Assembly (NCBI RefSeq): GCF_002251245.1
Contig: NZ_NPJG01000038.1
Span: 96,978-160,977 of the forward strand
Source: Prevotella sp. P5-92
GTDB taxonomy: Bacteria; Bacteroidota; Bacteroidia; Bacteroidales; Bacteroidaceae
DNA length: 64,000 bases
Direction: 5' to 3'
Shown: positions 36,731 through 47,447 of the stretch, one piece after another
Layout of the letters: each line of letters opens with the position of its first letter
Position numbering within the stretch: position 1 is the first letter of the stretch
Notes under the pieces: model-generated
Told to the model about the DNA's origin: nothing
The model's database searches: none
Seen by the model: the letters and a program-made list of their open reading frames with translations, nothing else
Program-made: the position numbers and the translations under genes

Positions 36731-37432
36731 TCAACAACCATGTTTTTTCAGTTTGGCTATCACGGTGAGGTCGCCAGTAGTGGCTTGACCCATCTTCACG
36801 CAAACCTCAGAACCAATAGGGAGATATACATCGACACGCGAGCCGAGCTTGATAAATCCAAGATGCTCGTCTATGTAACATTCCTCTCCTTCCTTGGCAT
36901 AGGTGACGATACGGCGGGCCATGGCACCGGCAATCTGACGGCAAAGGATATCCTCGCCCTCAGGTGTGGTGATCATCACATCGGCATGCTCGTTCTCTTC
37001 GCTTGCCTTGGGCAGCCAGGCTTTGTGGAAGTTGCCGTTGAAATGTTTCACGAATTTCACTTTCCCGTCAACGGGGAACCAGTTGGCATGGACGTTGACA
37101 AGACTCATGAATATGGAAATCATTAGGCGGCGATCATGGAAGTACCTGTTCTCATCCACTTCCTCTATCACCACTATCTTGCCGTCGGCAGGAGCTACCA
37201 CCACACGTTCGGTATCTTCCTTGAATTCTCGTATTGGGCAACGATAGAAGTTTAGCACTATAGCCCACACCGTGCCGGCAACGGCAACAAATGACCAAAA
37301 GGCAATATGCGACGGGTCTAACCAATGCAGCAAAAGTGCTATTACAACGATGGCTGTCATACTGTATGTAAGTGTCCCGGTGCCTTCTCTGTGTATTCTT
37401 TGTTTTTTCAGTTTTCTTATTCTTTGTCCCAT
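36731..37432 (-). CDS. psd: Phosphatidylserine decarboxylase
   Basis: Pyruvoyl enzyme that converts phosphatidylserine to phosphatidylethanolamine. 233 residues; small, archaeal-type Psd length. Two N-terminal membrane segments (about 20-60), the catalytic [12 protein letters not shown] segment and the autocleavage LGS motif in [13 protein letters not shown] near the C terminus. First gene of psd-pssA-DUF4834, transcribed divergently from dnaE from a well-formed promoter. Confidence 0.93.
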   Translation of the reverse strand: MGQRIRKLKKQRIHREGTGTLTYSMTAIVVIALLLHWLDPSHIAFWSFVAVAGTVWAIVLNFYRCPIREFKEDTERVVVAPADGKIVVIEEVDENRYFHDRRLMISIFMSLVNVHANWFPVDGKVKFVKHFNGNFHKAWLPKASEENEHADVMITTPEGEDILCRQIAGAMARRIVTYAKEGEECYIDEHLGFIKLGSRVDVYLPIGSEVCVKMGQATTGDLTVIAKLKKHGC

Positions 37433-37463
37433 GGGGTAACGCTTGATTGTTTATTTGCTGTGC

Positions 37464-37495
37464 AAAGTTACTGCTTTTTTTTGAGAAATAGCAAA
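37464..37495 (-). promoter_or_regulatory. Promoter of the psd-pssA operon
   Basis: Minus-strand TTTG (37492-37495), 20-bp spacer, TAACTTTG (37464-37471). It is 31 bp before psd and back to back with the dnaE promoter. Confidence 0.88.
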
Positions 37496-37510
37496 CTTTT
37501 CCCAATTTCT

Positions 37511-37542
37511 TTTGGTTATTTCGCATATTTACCGTAACTTTG
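37511..37542 (+). promoter_or_regulatory. Promoter of dnaE
   Basis: TTTG 37511-37514, 20-bp spacer, TAACTTTG 37535-37542, 29 bp ahead of the dnaE start. The promoters of psd and dnaE are only 15 bp apart. Confidence 0.88.
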
Positions 37543-37571
37543 AACCTCGAAAACGACAAAAGACACAAAAA

Positions 37572-40500
37572 ATGCAGGATTTTATTCATCTTCACGTTCA
37601 TACATACTATTCAATACTCGATGGTCAGTCGAGTATTTCAAAACTCGTTGACAAGGCTGTTGGCAACGGCATGAAGGGTATGGCGGTGACCGATCATGGA
37701 GACATGTTCGGCATTAAGGAGTTCTTCGACTACTGCAACAAAATCAATGGAGGCAGGAAGAAGGAGGGCCTTGAGCCGTTTAAACCTATTTTTGGATGCG
37801 AGATGTATGTGGCACGTCATCGAAAGGAAGACAAGAACAAGGATAATGGTGACCGGAGTGGTTATCATCTCATTGTGCTTGCCAAGAACTATAATGGATA
37901 TAAGAATCTTATCAAGCTTGTGTCTAATGCCTGGGTTGATGGCTTCTATGGCCGACCACGTACAGACCGTTTCGAATTGGAGAAATACCACGAGGACCTT
38001 ATCGTGTGCTCGGCTTGTATAGCAGGAGAGGTGCCAAAGAAAATATTAAAAGGTGATATCGAAGGAGCACGCGAAGCCATAGAGTGGCATAAGAGGGTCT
38101 TCGGCGACGATTACTATCTCGAACTACAGCGACACGAGGTAAAAGACCCCACTATCCGCGCCAACAGAGAGACCTTCCCCCTGCAGCAAGAGGCAAATAA
38201 GGTGCTCGTTGAACTTGCTAAGGAATATGGCATCAAGGTCGTATGCTCTAACGACGCTCATTTTGTTGATCAGGAGAATGCCGAGGCACATGACCATCTG
38301 CTCTGTCTTTCCACTGGTAAGGACCTTGACGACCCCACGCGCATGCTCTATTCTAAACAGGAGTGGTTCAAGACGCGCGAAGAGATGAACGAGGTGTTTG
38401 CTGATATACCTGAGGCGTTGTCCAACACCATCGAGATACTCGACAAGGTGGAGTTCTACGATATTGAGAATCCACCCATCATGCCGTTCTTCCCCATTCC
38501 AGAGGAATTCGGCACAGAGGAACAATGGCGTCAGAAATTCTCTGAAGAAGACTTGTTTAATGAGTTTACGTCTGACGAGAATGGCCAAAACCAGTTGCCA
38601 CGCGATGAAGGAGAAAAGAAAATCCAGAAATTGGGAGGTTACGACAAACTGTACCGAATAAAATTCGAGGCCGACTATCTCTGTAAGTTGGCATACGAAG
38701 GTGCAGCAAAGCTATATCCCATGCCACTTACTAAAGAGGTGGATGACCGCATACGCTTCGAGCTGCATATCATGAAGACCATGGGTTTTCCAGGCTACTT
38801 CCTCATAGTGCAGGATTTCATCAACTCTGCACGCGACGAACTGGGAGTGATGGTAGGTCCGGGGCGTGGCTCGGCTGCCGGCTCTGTGGTGGCTTATTGC
38901 TTGGGTATCACAAAGATAGACCCAATAAAATACGACCTGCTGTTTGAGCGTTTCCTTAATCCTGACCGTATCTCCCTCCCCGATATCGATACCGACTTCG
39001 ACGACGACGGACGAGGACGTGTGTTGGAATGGGTAGAAGACAAGTATGGTCATGAGAACTGTGCTCATATCATCACCTATGGCACCATGGCAACAAAGAA
39101 CTCTATCAAGGATGTGGCACGTGTGGAAAAACTTCCTCTTGAAAAGGCAAACTGGCTTTGCAAACTTATTCCTGACAAGTTGCCCGATGGCTTGAAGATG
39201 AATCTTGGCAATGCCATAAAGTGTATCCCGGAGCTACGTGAGGCTGAGGCAAGTCCTGACCCAAAGCTACATAACACCATGGAGTATGCGAAGATGCTTG
39301 AGGGAACAGTGCGAGGCACGGGCATACATGCCTGTGGATTCATTATTTGCCGCGACAAGATCAGCGATTGGGTGCCTGTCTCAGTGGCTGAGGACAAGAA
39401 CGACCCCGGACATAAGTTACGCTGTACCCAGTATGACGGCCATGTGATAGAATCCACTGGTCTTATCAAAATGGACTTCCTTGGTCTGAAGACGCTCTCT
39501 ATCATGAAGGAGGCAGTGGAGAATATTCGCGTCACTACCGGTGAGACCATCGATCTCGATACCATACCCATCGACGACGAACTCACATACCAGCTCTATT
39601 GCGACGGACGCACCATAGGCACGTTCCAGTTTGAGTCTCCTGGAATGCAAAAATACTTGCGTGAACTGCATCCCTCTGTCTTCGAGGACCTCATAGCAAT
39701 GAACGCCCTCTATCGCCCAGGCCCTATGGACTATATCCCTTCGTTCATTGCCCGTAAGAACGGAAGGGAGGAGATAAAGTATGACATCCCTTGTATGGAG
39801 AAATACCTGAAGGACACTTATGGCATTACCGTATATCAAGAGCAAGTGATGCTTCTCTCCCGTCAGCTTGCCGACTTCACACGCGGTGAGAGCGATGCCC
39901 TGCGTAAGGCGATGGGAAAGAAGAAAAAAGCTATCGTCGATGCCATGAAACCTAAGTTCATTGAGGGTGGAAAGAAGAACGGACACGATCCGAAGGTGCT
40001 GGAGAAAATCTGGGGAGACTGGGAAAAATTCGCTTCCTATGCCTTCAATAAGAGTCATGCCACATGCTATTCGTGGGTTTCATATCAGACGGCATATCTC
40101 AAAGCTCACTATCCCGCCGAATATATGGCTGCCGTGATGAGTCGAAACCTTGACAACATCACCGAGATCACCAAACTCATGGACGAGTGCCGTGCCATGA
40201 ATATCCCTACATTGGGACCCGACGTCAACGAGAGTCGTCAGAAGTTCAGCGCAAACAAAAAGGGTGAGATACGTTTCGGCATCAGTGCCATAAAAGGTGT
40301 GGGAGGTGCTGCTGCTGAGGCTATCATCATGGAGCGTGAGAGCAACGGCCCCTACAAGACTGTCTTTGACTTCATCCAGCGTGTGAGCCTCTCCAGCTGC
40401 AATCGAAAGTGTATTGAGTCTCTTGTGCTTAGCGGTGGCTTTGACTGTTTCACCGAACTGCGTCGTGAAGATTATTTCGCGAAGAATGCCAAGGGAGAGA

Positions 40501-41282
40501 TGTTTATCGACCAACTGGTGCGTTATGGTCAGCTCTATCAGACGGAGATGATGCAGCAGAAGTACTCCCTCTTCGGTGATGATAATGCAGTAGAGATATC
40601 TACACCGGCAATAATCAAGGGAGAACCGTGGAGTGACATCGAACGCCTTAATAAAGAACGTGATCTCGTGGGTATCTATCTCTCTGCCCATCCGCTTGAC
40701 GAATATAAGGTGATACTCGACAACCTCTGCAACACATCCTGTCAGGAGATGGAGGATGTGTCGCGCTTGCAGGGTAGGGAACAGGTGGTGATAGGAGGCA
40801 TCGTCACCGCCATACGCCAGAAATACACTAAGACGGGAAAACCTTGCGGCTTTGTCACCATTGAGGATTTTGACGGTAGTGGGGTTCTTGCCCTTTTCGG
40901 TGAAGACTGGGGCAAATGGGCGGGAATGTTCCAGATTGGCTCTACAGTGTATATCAATGCCGAATTGAAGCAACGCTTCCGCGACAGTGCACTCTACGAT
41001 CTTAAGGTCACTGACGTCAAGTATCTCCAGACAGTTAAGGACAGTACACTGACAAAGATAACGATATCTGTTAACACCGACAAACTTGATGCTCAGGTGG
41101 TGGAGGAGCTTAACGAGATAATCAACGAGAATCCTGGCAAGACCCAGCTGTTCTTCCAGTTGCGTGACTCTCAAGGCAAGAACCATGTGTTGCTCAAGAG
41201 CCGTTCTGTCTCAATCGACATTCGCAGTCGTCTTCTACAGTATATCGAACAACAAGATGGATTGGAATATAAAATTAATTAA
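37572..41282 (+). CDS. dnaE: DNA polymerase III alpha subunit
   Basis: Replicative DNA polymerase. 1236 residues from ATG 37572 (MQDFIHLHVHTYYSILDG); an earlier open frame to 37512 overlaps the promoter. Domains: PHP (HLHVHTYYS and VTDHGDMFG, about 1-280), polymerase palm with the catalytic Asp pair in LPDIDTDFDDDGRG near residues 470-480, fingers, a helix-hairpin-helix region near FGISAIKGVGG and a C-terminal OB domain (GGIVTAIRQKYTKTG). All parts intact. trxA follows 35 bp later. Confidence 0.97.
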   Translation: MQDFIHLHVHTYYSILDGQSSISKLVDKAVGNGMKGMAVTDHGDMFGIKEFFDYCNKINGGRKKEGLEPFKPIFGCEMYVARHRKEDKNKDNGDRSGYHLIVLAKNYNGYKNLIKLVSNAWVDGFYGRPRTDRFELEKYHEDLIVCSACIAGEVPKKILKGDIEGAREAIEWHKRVFGDDYYLELQRHEVKDPTIRANRETFPLQQEANKVLVELAKEYGIKVVCSNDAHFVDQENAEAHDHLLCLSTGKDLDDPTRMLYSKQEWFKTREEMNEVFADIPEALSNTIEILDKVEFYDIENPPIMPFFPIPEEFGTEEQWRQKFSEEDLFNEFTSDENGQNQLPRDEGEKKIQKLGGYDKLYRIKFEADYLCKLAYEGAAKLYPMPLTKEVDDRIRFELHIMKTMGFPGYFLIVQDFINSARDELGVMVGPGRGSAAGSVVAYCLGITKIDPIKYDLLFERFLNPDRISLPDIDTDFDDDGRGRVLEWVEDKYGHENCAHIITYGTMATKNSIKDVARVEKLPLEKANWLCKLIPDKLPDGLKMNLGNAIKCIPELREAEASPDPKLHNTMEYAKMLEGTVRGTGIHACGFIICRDKISDWVPVSVAEDKNDPGHKLRCTQYDGHVIESTGLIKMDFLGLKTLSIMKEAVENIRVTTGETIDLDTIPIDDELTYQLYCDGRTIGTFQFESPGMQKYLRELHPSVFEDLIAMNALYRPGPMDYIPSFIARKNGREEIKYDIPCMEKYLKDTYGITVYQEQVMLLSRQLADFTRGESDALRKAMGKKKKAIVDAMKPKFIEGGKKNGHDPKVLEKIWGDWEKFASYAFNKSHATCYSWVSYQTAYLKAHYPAEYMAAVMSRNLDNITEITKLMDECRAMNIPTLGPDVNESRQKFSANKKGEIRFGISAIKGVGGAAAEAIIMERESNGPYKTVFDFIQRVSLSSCNRKCIESLVLSGGFDCFTELRREDYFAKNAKGEMFIDQLVRYGQLYQTEMMQQKYSLFGDDNAVEISTPAIIKGEPWSDIERLNKERDLVGIYLSAHPLDEYKVILDNLCNTSCQEMEDVSRLQGREQVVIGGIVTAIRQKYTKTGKPCGFVTIEDFDGSGVLALFGEDWGKWAGMFQIGSTVYINAELKQRFRDSALYDLKVTDVKYLQTVKDSTLTKITISVNTDKLDAQVVEELNEIINENPGKTQLFFQLRDSQGKNHVLLKSRSVSIDIRSRLLQYIEQQDGLEYKIN

Positions 41283-41317
41283 ATCACTTATAATATCAAA
41301 CATTAAACAGTAAAGAA

Positions 41318-41632
41318 ATGGAAACAAAAATCACAACAAGCAATTTCGAAGAGTTGAAGAATGGTGAATTACCTTTGGTGGTTGACTTTTGGGCTACATG
41401 GTGTGGACCATGCCGAATGATCGCTCCAATCATCGAGGAACTGGCCACAGAATATGATGGCAAAATCAATGTCGGCAAGTGTGATGTCGAGGAGTGTGAC
41501 GACATAGCCGGAGAGTTTGGCATCCGCAACATCCCTACCATCCTTTTCTTCAAGGGCGGACAGGTTGTTGACAAGATGGTCGGCGCTGCTAATAAGGCAA
41601 AGATTGAAGAGAAGTTCAAGGCTCTTCTCTAA
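41318..41632 (+). CDS. trxA: Thioredoxin
   Basis: Small dithiol oxidoreductase, 104 residues with the active site WCGPC (residues 28-32) and the cis-Pro loop RNIPTILFF. No signal peptide, so cytoplasmic. Start at [13 protein letters not shown]. It follows dnaE and precedes a bidirectional terminator. Confidence 0.96.
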   Translation: METKITTSNFEELKNGELPLVVDFWATWCGPCRMIAPIIEELATEYDGKINVGKCDVEECDDIAGEFGIRNIPTILFFKGGQVVDKMVGAANKAKIEEKFKALL

Positions 41633-41653
41633 ACTTGGTCTCATTAAACATAA

Positions 41654-41680
41654 TAAGGCGGATGTTCATCATCCGCCTTA
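41654..41680. terminator. Bidirectional terminator between trxA and tsaE
   Basis: Perfect 11-bp arms TAAGGCGGATG and CATCCGCCTTA around a 5-nt loop between two convergent genes. No long T run. Confidence 0.82.
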
Positions 41681-41683
41681 TTG

Positions 41684-42097
41684 CTAATATTTCACTGTCC
41701 TTCCTCCGTCTTCCGTTTCTTCTATGGTTACCTTTACCGCATCTCCCGGCAAGACGTCTTCTATCAGTTCTGGCCATTCTATAAAACATAATGCACCACT
41801 GTAGAAGTAGTCTTCGTAGCCCATGTCATATACCTCATCAATCTTCTTTATGCGATAAAAGTCAAAGTGATAGATGAGTTCGTCGGTCGTGTCTGAACGG
41901 TATTCGTTGACTATGGCGAACGTGGGCGAGGTGATTACGTCATTCACGCCGAGTTCCTCGCATATCGCCTTGATGAATGTTGTCTTTCCTGCTCCCATCT
42001 TGCCATAGAAGGCAAATACGGTGCTTTGGTCAATGGCTGCCACAAATTGTTTCGCAGCCTCACGGATGTTTTCCAGTTTGTCTATTCTTATTTCCAT
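41684..42097 (-). CDS. tsaE: tRNA threonylcarbamoyladenosine biosynthesis protein TsaE
   Basis: ATPase partner of TsaB/TsaD in making the t6A modification at position 37 of ANN-decoding tRNAs. 137 residues with Walker [10 protein letters not shown] (32-40), [10 protein letters not shown] and FIEWPE, all family hallmarks. Its start overlaps the end of porX by 10 bp, so translation is coupled to the secretion regulator above it. Confidence 0.93.
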   Translation of the reverse strand: MEIRIDKLENIREAAKQFVAAIDQSTVFAFYGKMGAGKTTFIKAICEELGVNDVITSPTFAIVNEYRSDTTDELIYHFDFYRIKKIDEVYDMGYEDYFYSGALCFIEWPELIEDVLPGDAVKVTIEETEDGGRTVKY

Positions 42098-43674
42098 ACC
42101 TTTCTGGGTTTAAGTTTCACTAATGGGATAATTATCTCTTCCATGGATATGCCTCCATGTTGGAAGGTGTCTTTATAGTATTGCACGTAGTAGCTGTAGT
42201 TGTTGGGGTAGGCAAAAAATTCGTCTCCCTGTGCAAAGACGTAGCTCGTGCTCACATTGGGCTGTGGTAAGTGGATGCGTTGTGGATCTTTTACCACAAA
42301 GAGGTCGCGTGAATTATAACCAAGGTTTCGTCCCAACTTGTATCGGAGGTTGGTGTTGGTATTGCGTTCTCCTACTATCTTCACCGGTCGTGTCACACGG
42401 ATGCTGCCATGGTCGGTGGTCACCACCACACTAAAGTCGCTTGAGGCGAGGAGCTTGAAGAAGTCATATACCACAGAGTGCTTAAACCAGCTCATGGTGA
42501 TATTCCTGTAGGCCTTCTCGTCATTGGCAAGCTCGCGTACCATCTTCGACTCTGTCCTTGCGTGGCTAAGCATGTCGATGAAGTTGAAAACCACCACATT
42601 GAGATCGCGCTTTTTCATCTCGTTAAACTTCTGTATCATCTTCTCTGCTGCAGCCGAGTCGTTGACTTTTGTGTAGGTGAACGTGTCCTTACGCCTGAAG
42701 CGATCTAATTGTGTCCTGATGAGTGGTTCCTCGTTGAGGTTCTTCCCTTCGTCTTCATCTTCATCAACCCACAGGTCGGGAAACATCTGTGATATGCGGT
42801 CTGGCATAAGTCCGCTGAAGATGGCGTTACGGGCATACTGTGTCGCGGTAGGCAAGATGCTGAAATACAACTGGTCGTCTATGTCAAACATGTCGCCTAT
42901 CTCTTTAGACATCATTCTCCACTGGTCGTATCTGAAATTGTCGAAGACGATGAGAAATACTTTCTCTCCCGCGTCGAGAGTGGGGAAGACAGCCGTCTTC
43001 ATCACCTCATGGCTCATCAGGGGACGTCCGCTGCTGTGCTGTCCGGGCTTGGCTATCTCGTCCATCCATTCCAGATAGTTGTTTTTGATGAAACGTGCAA
43101 AGCCGTTGTTCGCTTCTTCCTTTTGCATGTTAAGAATGTCCAATAGCGGTGAGTCATGAGCCGACAGTTGTGACAGTTCAAGTTCCCAGTGGACGAGTTT
43201 CTTATATACCTCAGTCCAGTCCTGCCAAGAGCGACATTCATCTATCTGCATGCCTATCTGCTGGAAGCTCTGCTGGTAGTCCATCTGTGTCACTTCTGCC
43301 ACTAGCTCCTTATGGTGTATGTTCTTCTTTAGCGACAGCAGAATCTGGTTGGGGTTGACAGGTTTTATCAGGTAGTCGGCAATATTCTTACCTACAGCCT
43401 GGTTCATGATGTCTTCCTCTTCGCTCTTTGTTACCATTACTACGGGCACAGAGGGTTGTATCTCTTTGATGCGTTGCAGGGTCTCCAGGCCAGAGAGTCC
43501 TGGCATCATTTCGTCGAGAAGCACCAGGTCAAACGAGCGTCGTTCACACTCGCTGATGGCGTCTCTTCCGTTGCTTACGGTGACTATATCGTATCCTTTC
43601 TTTTGCAGGAATATGACGTGGGCTTTGAGATGTTCTATCTCGTCGTCAGCCCAAAGCAGCAGTCCATTTTTCAT
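42088..43674 (-). CDS. porX: PorX: response regulator with PglZ domain
   Basis: Two-component regulator of the type IX secretion system; in Porphyromonas gingivalis PorX works with the PorY kinase and an ECF sigma factor, and its PglZ domain is reported to be an oligonucleotide phosphodiesterase. 528 residues: receiver domain (1-120, Asp54 in LLDEMMPG), helical linker and alkaline-phosphatase-like PglZ domain (about 235-528) with [13 protein letters not shown] (275-278, likely nucleophilic Thr) and TTDHG metal-binding motif. Overlaps porW by 4 bp and tsaE by 10 bp. Confidence 0.93.
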   Translation of the reverse strand: MKNGLLLWADDEIEHLKAHVIFLQKKGYDIVTVSNGRDAISECERRSFDLVLLDEMMPGLSGLETLQRIKEIQPSVPVVMVTKSEEEDIMNQAVGKNIADYLIKPVNPNQILLSLKKNIHHKELVAEVTQMDYQQSFQQIGMQIDECRSWQDWTEVYKKLVHWELELSQLSAHDSPLLDILNMQKEEANNGFARFIKNNYLEWMDEIAKPGQHSSGRPLMSHEVMKTAVFPTLDAGEKVFLIVFDNFRYDQWRMMSKEIGDMFDIDDQLYFSILPTATQYARNAIFSGLMPDRISQMFPDLWVDEDEDEGKNLNEEPLIRTQLDRFRRKDTFTYTKVNDSAAAEKMIQKFNEMKKRDLNVVVFNFIDMLSHARTESKMVRELANDEKAYRNITMSWFKHSVVYDFFKLLASSDFSVVVTTDHGSIRVTRPVKIVGERNTNTNLRYKLGRNLGYNSRDLFVVKDPQRIHLPQPNVSTSYVFAQGDEFFAYPNNYSYYVQYYKDTFQHGGISMEEIIIPLVKLKPRKVWK

Positions 43675-46601
43675 CTGTAGAAATCTTCATCAAAGTCAAA
43701 CATGTTGTCGTCGTTCTCTTCTTCCTCCTCTTCTTGTTCGTTATCGCCGTCGTCGTCTTCTGTCTCTACCTCTTTCCTCACTACTTCCGTAGGCTCGTTG
43801 AGCAGTGGTTGTTCCACGGGCGCGAGAGGCGCAAAGTGAGTGTCAAACCATTCGTCGTATTCGGCATAACTGAATGTCGTTCCGAGCAGCTGTAGGTTTT
43901 GTTCGCTGACAATAAACAGTCTTATGTTCTTGTTCTCTTTCTTCAGTGCGTCAAACTGTCTTGTCAGCTGTTGCCTATATTGCAGTGCCTCGTCGTAGCT
44001 TGTAAACCCGCTGACGGTCATGCTCGATAGGCCTTCGTTTTCGGCCACAGCTATCTCAAAGTTCCTCACGAGGAAGTTCGTGAAGTTGTATTTCGCCAGT
44101 TCATACAGCATCTGGTTGGAGTCGATGGAGTCTGACGGGAATGCCATAATCACCACGTGGTTGGCGTCTTGTTCCACCATGAGTGTGTCGGCGTTAATGG
44201 TGTCAGCCATGTTTTCCGTCATGCGTCTGTTCCAGATGTCGCCAATGAAATGCCCGCCTCCTTGGAGTTTTCTGCCTTGTCTCACTCCTTTTATTATCAT
44301 GCCGGCCATCTCGGCTATCTCCGCAGTGGGGTGCTTTTCCACCACTTCGGTCATTCGGCTTATACATCCTTTTGTGTCTCCTTCGCTTAGCAGGGTCAGC
44401 GCGTCGATAAAGAGGAATCTCGGACGGTTGTTTCCTTGTTCGAATCTCTCGTCCGATATCCTTGTGTTAGCCTTTACCACGTCGTTCATGCCTTTTTTAA
44501 ACGCCTCATACGTAGCTGCGTATATTGAGTCTTCGATATGCTCGCCCCATCTTGCGTCTTCCAGGTAATATGGATTTGTCAGGAGACGTGTGTATTGGCT
44601 TTCAGAATGCCTTTCCTGCAACCGTTTAACCATGCGCTGCGCGTCGGTGTGTCGTCCCTGTCGTGAATATGCGAGGAAGAGATGGTAGCAAGTCTCGTCA
44701 TTGCGTTCGTAGTCGGGCCAGCTATTGAGTAGGCGTTCGAGGTATTTGCAGCATTCCTCTGTCTTGTCCATCTTGTCTTTTAGTATTATTCCTCCCTCTA
44801 TCAGTGCCTCGGCAATCAGCCTGTCTGAGGCTTCTTTTTGTTCTGTTGTCATGGGGATCTGTGCCAGGTAGTACTCGCGTGTATGAGGGTCGTTACTCTT
44901 TGTCGTCGGCCCATCGTCTTTTGTGGTTTCTGTTGTGGTGTCGTCAGTGTCAGTGCCTGTCTGTTCCTCTTCGTTGTTATGCGCGAAGTCGTCGTTAAGT
45001 TGCACCACAGTCTGGTTTATACGTTGCCAGTTGTCCACATTATCTCGTTTTCCCCACATCCTCTCAAAAGTAGCCTTGCCTTGGCTTACTGTCAGTGGGT
45101 TATAAAAATACCATACGCCGGCCTTGCCTCCAGGCGTGTTTTGTTGGGTGGTGTTAGTCCTGTCGTTGCGGTTGTTGTTGGCGTTGCCCTGTGCGTTCTC
45201 TCGCTGTTTTTGTTCTGCCTCTTGTTCCATCTGGGCGTCCCGTTCCTCTTTCTCCTTCTTCTTCAGCAGCTCTATCTGCCTGTCTATGGCGGCATTGCGA
45301 ACGTCTTCAGGTGCAGTTGCAAGATATTGTAGCGAGTCTTGTAGGTGTATGGTGTTTACGTGTGGGACGAGCAAGTCAAGCACTTTCGACCTTTCGTCCA
45401 TCTCCGCGTAGTCTTTACGGTCTTTGTCAAGGAGTCCGATGGCTTCACCATAGCATCGCCCGGCATCCGGATATTGCTGCCGTTGCCAATAAAGGTTGCC
45501 GAGCTTCAGCAGCAACACACCTTTTTCTATACCGTTTCTTGTCGCCTTGCGGTTTCCCTCCTCGTATGCGCTTATGGCCTTCAGCGTGTCGCCTTTCATC
45601 AGGTGGATGTTTCCTATGGCGTAATACACTTGTTCAAGGTAGTCTTTGTTGTTGTCTGAGGCTGCCATTCGTCTCAGTTTGCCAATCATCTTTTTCGACC
45701 CTCCGGAGGCCATCACCTCAGTTTGTGCTATTCGTGCGTTAAAGGCCAACTCGTATGGTGGGTTCAGTGCCACCACCTTTCTGAACGCTTTATAAGCTCC
45801 TTGCTTGTCTCCCTCTTCGGCCAGCAGTTGTCCCATGATATACCATTGCCTTGCCTTCAGCTTTTTCCTTCTCTCATGCCTTATCACCTTTTTCAGGTAG
45901 GTGATGGCCTCTTTGCGTTTTCCGTTGTGGAGGTAGAAATCGCAGTAGGCATAGTCCCAGTCAGCTATGGCTCTGTAGTGCATCGTGTCGCGTTTCATCT
46001 TCACTATCACGTCCTCTGCCTCGTATATCCAGCCCATCTCGCTATAGCTCTTCACCAGCCATGCCCTTGCTATTCCGTTTATGGCAGGCTGTGTGGCATA
46101 AAGCCTTGATATATATGAGAAGGTGGCTGCTGCTTCCTCAAACTCTCCTTTCTGAAACTGTGATTTTCCGAGTAGCAACCATGCTTTCCAGATGAATGGG
46201 TTGTATTCTCTTCTCGACAGCCATTCAATGTCGCGTTCGGTCTTTCGCCGTTTCTTTGTCCATTGTGGGCGTCGTTTTATGCTATGTCGCTTTATGGCTT
46301 TCTCGGCCTTTTCTATCGCTCTGTCAAATTTGTCTTTGCCAATGTCCCGGCCGCTCTTCGTTCCTGCTGCGTATAAAGGCAACTGCTCGGTGAAGTTGTC
46401 TTTGTGTTGGCTTTCTTTTTCCTGCGACCCCTCGATAAATGCTTCGCTGCCATTGAAGTAGGTGTTATACCGGGCGTTGAACGCATGCCACCATCTGCTC
46501 GACGACGTGTTCTTCTGAGTAGAACATGCCGTCAGCATCGCCATTGTGATAGCACATGTCAGCATCGCCATTATGTATCTCCGTACTTTTCTCATGGTCA
46601 T
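43671..46601 (-). CDS. porW: PorW/SprE-type TPR lipoprotein of type IX secretion
   Basis: Outer-membrane-associated lipoprotein needed for type IX secretion and, in gliding species (SprE), motility. 976 residues; lipobox LTAC with Cys26. The mature start SSSRWWHAFNARYNTYFNGSEAF is a signature of this family. Many TPR units follow (about 125-400), then a Gln/Asn-rich coiled region, further TPRs, and an acidic tail rich in Glu/Asp. The gene overlaps the end of the ABC permease gene by 4 bp and the start of porX by 4 bp. Confidence 0.9.
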   Translation of the reverse strand: MTMRKVRRYIMAMLTCAITMAMLTACSTQKNTSSSRWWHAFNARYNTYFNGSEAFIEGSQEKESQHKDNFTEQLPLYAAGTKSGRDIGKDKFDRAIEKAEKAIKRHSIKRRPQWTKKRRKTERDIEWLSRREYNPFIWKAWLLLGKSQFQKGEFEEAAATFSYISRLYATQPAINGIARAWLVKSYSEMGWIYEAEDVIVKMKRDTMHYRAIADWDYAYCDFYLHNGKRKEAITYLKKVIRHERRKKLKARQWYIMGQLLAEEGDKQGAYKAFRKVVALNPPYELAFNARIAQTEVMASGGSKKMIGKLRRMAASDNNKDYLEQVYYAIGNIHLMKGDTLKAISAYEEGNRKATRNGIEKGVLLLKLGNLYWQRQQYPDAGRCYGEAIGLLDKDRKDYAEMDERSKVLDLLVPHVNTIHLQDSLQYLATAPEDVRNAAIDRQIELLKKKEKEERDAQMEQEAEQKQRENAQGNANNNRNDRTNTTQQNTPGGKAGVWYFYNPLTVSQGKATFERMWGKRDNVDNWQRINQTVVQLNDDFAHNNEEEQTGTDTDDTTTETTKDDGPTTKSNDPHTREYYLAQIPMTTEQKEASDRLIAEALIEGGIILKDKMDKTEECCKYLERLLNSWPDYERNDETCYHLFLAYSRQGRHTDAQRMVKRLQERHSESQYTRLLTNPYYLEDARWGEHIEDSIYAATYEAFKKGMNDVVKANTRISDERFEQGNNRPRFLFIDALTLLSEGDTKGCISRMTEVVEKHPTAEIAEMAGMIIKGVRQGRKLQGGGHFIGDIWNRRMTENMADTINADTLMVEQDANHVVIMAFPSDSIDSNQMLYELAKYNFTNFLVRNFEIAVAENEGLSSMTVSGFTSYDEALQYRQQLTRQFDALKKENKNIRLFIVSEQNLQLLGTTFSYAEYDEWFDTHFAPLAPVEQPLLNEPTEVVRKEVETEDDDGDNEQEEEEEENDDNMFDFDEDFYR

Positions 46602-47395
46602 TCCCTTTTAGTCAGTCTCAGTATGGTGTATATCACTATCGAAACGAAGATAATAGATGCTCCCGAAGGTACGTTGAGGAGATACGAGAACACGAGGCCT
46701 GCTATGCAGTAAATGATCCCTATGCCCACGCTAAGCCATGCCATTGTCGTAAAGCGGCAAACAAAAAGGTTTGCCGTCATCTGTGGTATGGTGAGTAGGC
46801 TGATAGCCAGTACAATACCTACCAGTCGCAATGTCGCGACTATCGTCAGTGCAATAAGTGTCATCATGAGATACTCTATACACTTCACCGGCATGTTTTG
46901 TGTCTTGGCAAATATGGGGTCAAAGGCCACGCTCATTATGGTGTCGGCAAACAATACGTATAACAATACCGTAAGTATGGTCAGTCCACCCAACAGCAAG
47001 AGGTCTTCTGTGCCGATAGTGAGTATATTGCCGAAGAGGTAGGAGGGGAGGTCGGTCATGAAGCCTGGTGTTAGGAAGCTGCAGATGATGCCTATACTCA
47101 TTCCAAGAGTCCAGAATAGGGCTATGGCACTGTCTTCTCTCACTTTGTGCTTGTCAGACATCCACACCACCCCGCATGCGCTTGCTACGGCAAAGACCAT
47201 GGCAGAGAGTATAGGACTGATGCCGAAAAATACGCCGAGACCAACGCCTCCAAACGAGGCATGTGTGATGCCTCCGCTGATAAACACCAGTCGGCGTGTG
47301 ACGATATATGTACCTACCAGTCCACATACCACACTTGCCAACACGCTGCCTATCAGTGCGTTCTGGAAGAAAGTGTATTGTAGGAGTTCAAGCAT
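46598..47395 (-). CDS. Metal ABC transporter permease (ZnuB/MntB type)
   Basis: Inner-membrane permease of the zinc/manganese ABC-3 family, 265 residues with about eight helices. Family segments RRLVFISGGITHASFGGVGLGVF and LVGIVLAISLLTIPQMTA are clear. No matching ATPase or substrate-binding protein is next to it, so the rest of the transporter is elsewhere. Sits between a small membrane protein gene and porW, with stop/start overlap to porW. Confidence 0.9.
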   Translation of the reverse strand: MLELLQYTFFQNALIGSVLASVVCGLVGTYIVTRRLVFISGGITHASFGGVGLGVFFGISPILSAMVFAVASACGVVWMSDKHKVREDSAIALFWTLGMSIGIICSFLTPGFMTDLPSYLFGNILTIGTEDLLLLGGLTILTVLLYVLFADTIMSVAFDPIFAKTQNMPVKCIEYLMMTLIALTIVATLRLVGIVLAISLLTIPQMTANLFVCRFTTMAWLSVGIGIIYCIAGLVFSYLLNVPSGASIIFVSIVIYTILRLTKRE

Positions 47396-47447
47396 TGCTT
47401 TCTGTATTATTTGTTCTTATGTCTAACGGCATCCGTCTCTCTCTTAT

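Noticed and set aside
40080..41186. Long open frame on the minus strand (368 codons)
   Set aside because: It lies fully inside dnaE, has no recognisable motif and no promoter; it mirrors the codon pattern of the real gene.
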